From DAOUKH01 sp964291475 (lineage in GTDB: Bacteria; Chloroflexota; Dehalococcoidia; SHYB01): DNA of 64,000 nt. Shown here piece by piece: positions 58,879 through 64,000 of this stretch (positions are counted from its first letter, which is position 1; every line of letters begins with the position of its first letter). The notes beneath the pieces were generated by a model. It saw nothing but the letters and a program-made list of their open reading frames with translations, was not told where the DNA came from and searched no databases. The position numbers and the translations under genes are program-made. The DNA lies in NCBI GenBank assembly GCA_964291475.2, contig OZ220075.1:62001-126000 (forward strand), read 5' to 3'.

Positions 58879-60036
58879 ATGGAGCAGGATACGCTGCGAC
58901 TGCTATCCGCCGACAATCACATCGTCGAGCCGCCGGACCTCTGGACGAGTCGAATCGACGCACAATACCGGGACCGCGCGCCCCGGCTGATCAGCGGCGA
59001 TACCGCCGATTGGTACGTCGTCGAAGACAACCGGTCGATAGGATCGCTCGGAACCGCCACCCACGCGGGCGACCGCTACCGGACGGACCGGCCCTATGAG
59101 ATATCGCTCGAGGACCGCTGGGAGAACGTGCGCCCAGGCGGATATGACCCCGACGAGGCAGTCAAGGATATGGACCTCGACGGGGTGGAAGGCGCCGTCA
59201 TCTTTCCTACGCGGGGCGTGGGCGGCATTTGGCGATTGGAGGATTCAGGTCTCCTCTCCGCGATCTGCCACACCTACAACGACTGGATTGCCGACTTCTG
59301 TCGTCCTTACCCGGATCAGCTCAAGGGAGCCGCCATGATCAACCTGGACGATATCCAGGAGGGCGTGGACGAGCTGCGCCGGGCCCGGGCGCTGGGTCTA
59401 CAGGCCGCCATCATCAGCGTCCATCCCGCACACGGCCGCGGCTATCATCGCGACGAATACGAACCCTTCTGGTCGACCGCGGCCGAATTGGATATGCCCC
59501 TCTGCCTGCACTCCGGATCGAACCGCTCCGTGCGCGACGGCATCCCCATGTACCACCACGATCCGACCATGGACCCCGACGAGCCGCTGGAACTCGTCTA
59601 CATCAATGGCGACCATTGGATCAAGCGGTCGCTCACGTCCATGATTATGTCGGGCGTATTCGAGCGGCACCCAGACCTAAAGGTCGTCAGCGTCGAGAAC
59701 CAGGGCGGCTGGGTGGCGCACTGGCTCTTCCGCATGGACCTGCGCTACAAGGAACGCAAGGGGATCTGGGGCCGGTTCAGCAGCGACATGACGCCAAGCG
59801 ACTTCTTCCACCGGAACATCTCCGTGAGCTTCCAGGACGACTGGACCGCCGTGGCCATGCGGTCGCTGATCGGAGTGGACAACCTGCTCTGGGGCTCGGA
59901 CTACCCGCATACCGAATGTACCTGGCCCGAGTCGCGCCGCGTGATCCGCGAGATATTCGACGGCGTCTCCGATGAGGACCTTGGCAAGATCACCTTTTCC
60001 AACACCGCGCGGGTATTCGGCTTCAGCCTCTCATAG
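58879..60036 (+). CDS. Amidohydrolase-2 family hydrolase, module copy 2 gene B
   Basis: 385 residues, paralogue of 49644: LRLLSADNHIVEPPDLWTSR is identical and LWGSDYPHTECTWPESRRV nearly so. GGTGGAGGAAGTTTT precedes ATG 58879; the frame is open further back only through the end of gene A. In copy 1 a D-aminoacylase-like gene follows; here the next gene is a VOC protein on the other strand, so the copies differ in what comes after. Confidence 0.88.
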   Translation: MEQDTLRLLSADNHIVEPPDLWTSRIDAQYRDRAPRLISGDTADWYVVEDNRSIGSLGTATHAGDRYRTDRPYEISLEDRWENVRPGGYDPDEAVKDMDLDGVEGAVIFPTRGVGGIWRLEDSGLLSAICHTYNDWIADFCRPYPDQLKGAAMINLDDIQEGVDELRRARALGLQAAIISVHPAHGRGYHRDEYEPFWSTAAELDMPLCLHSGSNRSVRDGIPMYHHDPTMDPDEPLELVYINGDHWIKRSLTSMIMSGVFERHPDLKVVSVENQGGWVAHWLFRMDLRYKERKGIWGRFSSDMTPSDFFHRNISVSFQDDWTAVAMRSLIGVDNLLWGSDYPHTECTWPESRRVIREIFDGVSDEDLGKITFSNTARVFGFSLS

Positions 60037-60108
60037 CCCTCGCGGCGGCAGGCCGGGCCGGCGGGACCTGCGCAGGCCGGAGCCCTCAAGAACCGCGCCG
60101 GCGGGCGC

Positions 60109-60480
60109 TTAGTACTTGTGCCCGGCGTGCCCCTGCAGGATGTAGATCTGGGTACCGTCCGGGCCGGTGGCGTAGCACGACATCTTCCCGTCGGGGTCGC
60201 GCTGTTCCGTGAATGGCAGGCCCTGGGCCTTCAGCGCCTCGATCACGCCCGGTAGATCGTCGGTGTCCAGTGAGATGTGCTCCAGCCCGTGGGCCTGCTC
60301 GGTGGGCGACTGCGCGTGGAACGTCGTGATCCGTATGCGAACGCCGCACAGATCGACGTCGATCATCCAGTCCTCCTTCCGGCCGGTCTCCTTCGCGCCG
60401 AGGCAATCGACGTAGAACCGCGCCGCCGCCTCAACGTCCGTTGCCTTGTGGTGGAGGTGGTGAAGGTCGAAGTTAGCCAT
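60109..60480 (-). CDS. VOC family (glyoxalase/dioxygenase fold) protein
   Basis: 123 residues with the metal-site His at FDLHHLHHKATDVEAAARFY, the middle EHISLDTDDLPGVIEALKAQGLPF containing another His, and DPDGTQIYILQGH with a third. This is close to the catalytic pattern of glyoxalase I or extradiol-type enzymes, unlike the copy at 26346. It is convergent with the amidohydrolase gene, and nothing else is seen in the 203 bases to the next gene. Confidence 0.88.
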   Translation of the reverse strand: MANFDLHHLHHKATDVEAAARFYVDCLGAKETGRKEDWMIDVDLCGVRIRITTFHAQSPTEQAHGLEHISLDTDDLPGVIEALKAQGLPFTEQRDPDGKMSCYATGPDGTQIYILQGHAGHKY

Positions 60481-60683
60481 GCGAGGCCTCCATTACCGAC
60501 TTTGCGTCGTGGCAATTATAGGTGGACACGTTGGGGGAGGTCGCCCCTGCCCCCTAAACGGCCGAGCGGAGCGCGGCTCGGGCTGATAGGATTCCTGGTA
60601 TCGGCGTGCCGCGGTATCCGGTGCAAGCGACAACCCGCCCGAGGCAGCGCCCGTACCGAAGGAACAGGTCGAAGGAGGCCCTA

Positions 60684-61073
60684 GTGGAAAAGCTGCGCCG
60701 CGACTATCCCGGCATCTCACCCTCCGGCCCCAACTACGCCAGAGCGGTGCGGGCCGGCAACCAACTCTTCATCTCCGGCTGCACCGCAATGAAGACCCCC
60801 GCCGATGGCGGACCGGCCATCGAACAGTTGAAAGTAGTCCTCGACAAGCTGGTCAGGATCGTGGCCGCCGAGGGCGGGACGCCGACGGACATTGTGAAGA
60901 TCACCACGTTCGTGACCGACATCGGTGACTGGTGGCCCCTCCCCGACGAGCAGCTCGCGCTCTACGACGAGTATTTCGACGGTCAACACCCGGCGAACTC
61001 GCTGGTGGAAGTCTCCGCGCTCGCCGAGCCCGGCCTGAACCTGGAGATCGAAGCCATCGCCGTGATCGGCTGA
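60684..61073 (+). CDS. RidA/YjgF family protein without the catalytic Arg
   Basis: 129 residues, GTG start after AAGGAGG. YARAVRAGNQLFISGCTAM and VKITTFVTDIGDWWPL are family blocks. The segment which in RidA reads PARSTVEV, with the imine-binding Arg, is PANSLVEVSALAEPGLNLE here. It is therefore not an ordinary 2-aminoacrylate deaminase and fits one of the other Rid subfamilies. It is followed by a PPOX gene after 28 bases. Confidence 0.85.
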   Translation: MEKLRRDYPGISPSGPNYARAVRAGNQLFISGCTAMKTPADGGPAIEQLKVVLDKLVRIVAAEGGTPTDIVKITTFVTDIGDWWPLPDEQLALYDEYFDGQHPANSLVEVSALAEPGLNLEIEAIAVIG

Positions 61074-61101
61074 GCAAGAAGTCGGAAGAGGGAGGCGCTC
61101 C

Positions 61102-61623
61102 ATGGCGAAGTCGTGGGTGGAGCAGTACGAGAAGGAGCCATATCTTCCGATGGACGACGCGGATGTCTGGGCGTTTCTCGAATCACCCTCGGTGCGGACC
61201 ATGGCCATGGCCACAGTCGGCAAGGACGGCATGCCCAGCAACAGCATCATCTGGTTCTTCAGCCGCGATCGGAAGGTCTACTTCAAGGCGTACCGGAAGC
61301 CGATGCGAAAGAAGACCCGCGACATCCTCAACTTCCCGTGGGTCTCCTGCACGGTCGACAATCAGATGGACGGATTCGACCAGTTCGGCGTCACTATCCT
61401 GGGTAAGGCGCGGATGATCGAGAGCCAGGACGAAATCGACGAGTTCCAGCGGCACTTCTACGCGAAGTACATGGCGTCGGGAGACGAAGAACGGCACGCC
61501 AAGGCCCGCGCCAAGTTCCGTACCGAGCACGTAAAGGCGGAGCACGCCTTTTTCGAGATCATCCCTGAGAAGATCTTCTCGTGGGACCGCCGAAAGTGGC
61601 TCACGCTGCTGGGCGAAGCGTAA
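61102..61623 (+). CDS. PNPOx-like (PPOX) flavin/F420-binding protein
   Basis: 173-residue split-barrel protein. VRTMAMATVGKDGMPSNSII is the first strand block of the pyridoxamine-phosphate-oxidase-like superfamily, and KVYFKAYRKPMRKKTRDILN follows with basic residues for a flavin or F420 phosphate. It may be an F420-dependent reductase. GGAGGCGCTCC precedes ATG. Probably co-transcribed with RidA-like. Confidence 0.85.
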   Translation: MAKSWVEQYEKEPYLPMDDADVWAFLESPSVRTMAMATVGKDGMPSNSIIWFFSRDRKVYFKAYRKPMRKKTRDILNFPWVSCTVDNQMDGFDQFGVTILGKARMIESQDEIDEFQRHFYAKYMASGDEERHAKARAKFRTEHVKAEHAFFEIIPEKIFSWDRRKWLTLLGEA

Positions 61624-61637
61624 CCTCGGAAGGCCGG

Positions 61638-64000
61638 CTACGATGCACCCTTGGCGGCGGTGTTCAGACCCAGCAGGCCGGTGAGCACGTCGTCATTGTG
61701 CCCGCCGACGGCCGGCATGCCTCTGAGCGGCGCCGTCTCCCCGGAAAACACGGCAGGAAGACGGGGATGCTCCATGCGACCCCAGGGCTGGGCATGCTCG
61801 ATCTTGGCGATGAATCCGCGGGAGCGGAGGTGCCGGTCGTGGTAGAGCTGCTCCCCGGACTGGACCACGCCTGAGGGCACGCCTGCCTCCTGCAGCAACT
61901 CCATGACTTCATATGGCATGTAGCCGCTCGTCCACTCGCCGATGCGCTCGTCCAAGGCGTCCTGGTGAAGCCGCCGGGACTCCAACGAGGCGAAGCGGAC
62001 GTCTGCGGCCCAGCTCGGGTCTCCGGCTGCGGCGCAAAGGGCAGCCCAATGGGCATCGGTGAAACAGGCGATGACGCACCACTGGTCGTCACCCCGGCAG
62101 GGGTAGCAGCCGTGCGGTGCGGCGGTGAAGTTCCGGTTGCCCATGGGACCGATCTGTACCCCGTTGACCAGGAAGTGGAGCAGTCCCACCCCGGTGTTGG
62201 CCGTCGCGGCCTCCGAGCCGTCCACCTCGACGTGCTGCCCGGCACCGGTCCGCGCTCGGTATTCGAGGGCCGTCATGACCGCGCACGCGGCAGCGGCCGC
62301 CGCGTCGAAGTCCGTGTAGTACACCTTCGCTCTGCACTCTAGGGGTGAGTCGGGATAGCCCCACAGGGCGGCGAGGCCGGAGTCGGACATCATCTCTTGG
62401 CCGAAGGCTACGTACCTCTTGTACGGGCCGTCCGACCCGAAGCCGGGCATGCCCACCGCGATGATGTCCGGCTTCACCCGCCTCAGGGCTTGGTAGCCGA
62501 GGCCGTGACGCTCGAGGACCCCAGGCGGGGAGTTGTCGATCACCACGTCGCTGAGACGGACCAGCTCCTTCAACACCTCGACTCCCGCGCCGGTCTTGAA
62601 GTCCACGGTGACACTTCTTTTGCCGCGGTTGAGCTCGCCTACCATGGGCGTCAGCCGCTCCCCGCTGCGTCCTTCGTCTGGGGCGTGCTCAACCTCGACC
62701 TTGATGACGTCGGCGCCGAGGTCGGCGAGGTAGCGGGTGGCCAGGGGGCCCGCCCACATGCGGGTGAAGTCCACCACGCGCACGTCATGCAGCGGGGCGC
62801 ACTCCGGCGTCGTGGCCGCCGGCGTCGCCGGCCTGCCCGTAGGCTGTGCCTCCGACGCTGTAAGGACCTCTTCGGTGTGCTGTCCGAGAGACGGCGCCGG
62901 ACGGTACACCCGCCAGGGGGTCTTCCCCATCCGGTAGGGCGCTCCGGGGAATCGGAGCGCCCCCAGGCGCGGATGCGCCACCTCGGCGAACCATCCCCGG
63001 GCACGGTTCTTCGGACTCTCCACAACGTCCCGCAGCGTGTTGATCGGGATGGCGGACAGTCCCCGCTCCTGCGCGGCGGCGACGAACTCCTCCAACCCAA
63101 ACCCGCTGACGAACTCCTGCATGCCGTCGATGACGAGGTCCTGGTTGGCGTAGCGGAAGTCGCGGTCTTCCCACAGAGGCTCTTTGAGCACCTCGTTCCC
63201 CATCCACTGCGCCAGTACCTGCCAGTGGCGCAGAAAGATCACCGAGACGCTGACCCACCGCCCGTCCTTGCAGCGGTAGTAGCCGCTCGGCGGCGGGGCG
63301 TTGGTGATGAGCCGTCCCGCCCTCCGCACGATTTGGCCGTCGAACGCGTACTTCGCCACGGTGAAGAGCAGATGCCCCACGACTTCCTGAAGGGACACGT
63401 CGACGTGGCGCCCCCAGCCCGTGCTCCGCCGGCCGTTGAGGGCCGCCAGGGTGGCGAAGGCGGCGTGCCGGGAGGCGAGCTGGTAGGCCAGGTCGAAGGG
63501 AGCCGCGCACGGCGGCTTGGCATCGTCGCCTTGGACGTACATCAGCCCGCCCATCGCCTGCGCCACCAGATCCGACCCCGAGAAGTCCCGATAGGGACCA
63601 GTAAGACCGAACGGGGTGATCGACGTCATCACCAGCGCCGGGTTCGCCCGCGAGAGGTCGCCATAGCCCAAACCCCGTTCATCCAGAACCCCCGCCGGGA
63701 AGCTGTCGAGCACGACGTCTGCCGTAGCCGCGAGGCGGCGCAGCCGCGTCCGGTCGCCGGCGGAGGCGAGGTCGAGGACAAGGCTGCGCTTGTTGGTGTT
63801 GAAGTAGAGGAAGTAGAGACTGCCTTCAGGTTGCTCGACGCCTTGGGCGAACGGGCCGGTTCCACGGGCGGGGCCTCCGTCCGGGGGCTCAATCTTGACG
63901 ACGTCCGCGCCCATGTCGGCGAAGAGCTTGCCGCAGTGTTGGCCCATCGAGCCGCCAAGCTCCAGCACCCGGAGGTGCCCCAAAGCCGACGGCGGCCGGG
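61638..64000 (-). CDS. Double CaiB/BaiF CoA transferase (tandem fusion), 5' end beyond window
   Basis: At least 787 codons; the frame runs off the window edge with GHLRVLELGGSMGQ just inside, so only a few N-terminal residues are missing. The first CaiB domain covers about residues 1-375 (DMGADVVKIEPPDGG, SVSVIFLRHW). The second opens LHDVRVVDFTRMWAGPLATR at about 405. At the position of formyl-CoA transferase's catalytic Asp, domain 1 reads VDVSLQEVVG and domain 2 VEVDGSEAATA, so both have Glu. A single-chain double transferase could replace the usual interlocked dimer. Its 5' neighbour is not visible. Confidence 0.88.
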   Translation of the reverse strand, partial: RPPSALGHLRVLELGGSMGQHCGKLFADMGADVVKIEPPDGGPARGTGPFAQGVEQPEGSLYFLYFNTNKRSLVLDLASAGDRTRLRRLAATADVVLDSFPAGVLDERGLGYGDLSRANPALVMTSITPFGLTGPYRDFSGSDLVAQAMGGLMYVQGDDAKPPCAAPFDLAYQLASRHAAFATLAALNGRRSTGWGRHVDVSLQEVVGHLLFTVAKYAFDGQIVRRAGRLITNAPPPSGYYRCKDGRWVSVSVIFLRHWQVLAQWMGNEVLKEPLWEDRDFRYANQDLVIDGMQEFVSGFGLEEFVAAAQERGLSAIPINTLRDVVESPKNRARGWFAEVAHPRLGALRFPGAPYRMGKTPWRVYRPAPSLGQHTEEVLTASEAQPTGRPATPAATTPECAPLHDVRVVDFTRMWAGPLATRYLADLGADVIKVEVEHAPDEGRSGERLTPMVGELNRGKRSVTVDFKTGAGVEVLKELVRLSDVVIDNSPPGVLERHGLGYQALRRVKPDIIAVGMPGFGSDGPYKRYVAFGQEMMSDSGLAALWGYPDSPLECRAKVYYTDFDAAAAAACAVMTALEYRARTGAGQHVEVDGSEAATANTGVGLLHFLVNGVQIGPMGNRNFTAAPHGCYPCRGDDQWCVIACFTDAHWAALCAAAGDPSWAADVRFASLESRRLHQDALDERIGEWTSGYMPYEVMELLQEAGVPSGVVQSGEQLYHDRHLRSRGFIAKIEHAQPWGRMEHPRLPAVFSGETAPLRGMPAVGGHNDDVLTGLLGLNTAAKGAS

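Overview
This 64 kb window is GC-rich, and most genes are packed into short operons with 1-4 base start/stop overlaps. It looks like chromosomal DNA of a heterotrophic bacterium, most likely a Chloroflexota (Dehalococcoidia / SAR202-like) genome. This placement is inference, from three things: lipoproteins with long TPEPTA or MPEPTA linkers and a Gly-Pro-Ala collagen-like stretch; many peptide/nickel-type ABC transporters; and many paralogous flavin oxidoreductases, amidohydrolases and CaiB-type CoA transferases. No phage, plasmid, transposase or cas genes were seen.

Layout. 1-6.6 kb: a peptide-type ABC importer (two permeases, two ATPases, a divergent binding lipoprotein). 6.7-11.3 kb: CaiB transferase, isochorismatase-like hydrolase, a frameshifted LLM flavin enzyme, a 700-base repeat-rich gap with five hairpin repeats, and an SDR. 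11.4-19.7 kb: DyP peroxidase, Vms1-like (VLRF1) protein, CBS protein, then housekeeping genes (metG, polyprenyl synthase, DRTGG protein, speH, speE, tRNA-Leu). 19.7-24.4 kb: flavoprotein dehydrogenases, a HepT/MntA toxin-antitoxin pair and an LLM enzyme. 24.6-28.6 kb: tRNA-Arg(GCG), a DUF3179 lipoprotein gene with one in-frame TGA, a zinc-ribbon gene overlapping tRNA-Val, and several less GC-rich genes. 28.7-34.8 kb: a cobalt-type nitrile hydratase operon, an amidase with its small AtzG-like partner, and a PuuE-like deacetylase; together these could carry a nitrile to amide to acid route. 35-40 kb: ABC ATPases and permeases around a DapA-like gene. 40-46 kb: two tandem OYE/TMADH-like flavo-iron-sulfur reductases (one frameshifted) and a binding lipoprotein. 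46-64 kb: a catabolic island with SMP-30, five amidohydrolase-2 paralogues (one two-gene module present twice), a D-aminoacylase-like enzyme, another ABC importer, VOC, RidA, PPOX and a double CaiB protein running off the window.

The most notable observation is at 24686-25768 on the minus strand. A DUF3179 protein has a single in-frame TGA exactly where the first Cys of the expected CPLC motif should lie, and the next bases form a hairpin that fits the bacterial SECIS rules. I read it as a candidate selenoprotein. Other points of interest are two genes whose ribosome binding sites point to an ATC start codon, the hairpin array at 9.9-10.2 kb with its own promoter-like sequence, and a recurring loss of textbook catalytic residues in paralogous enzyme families.
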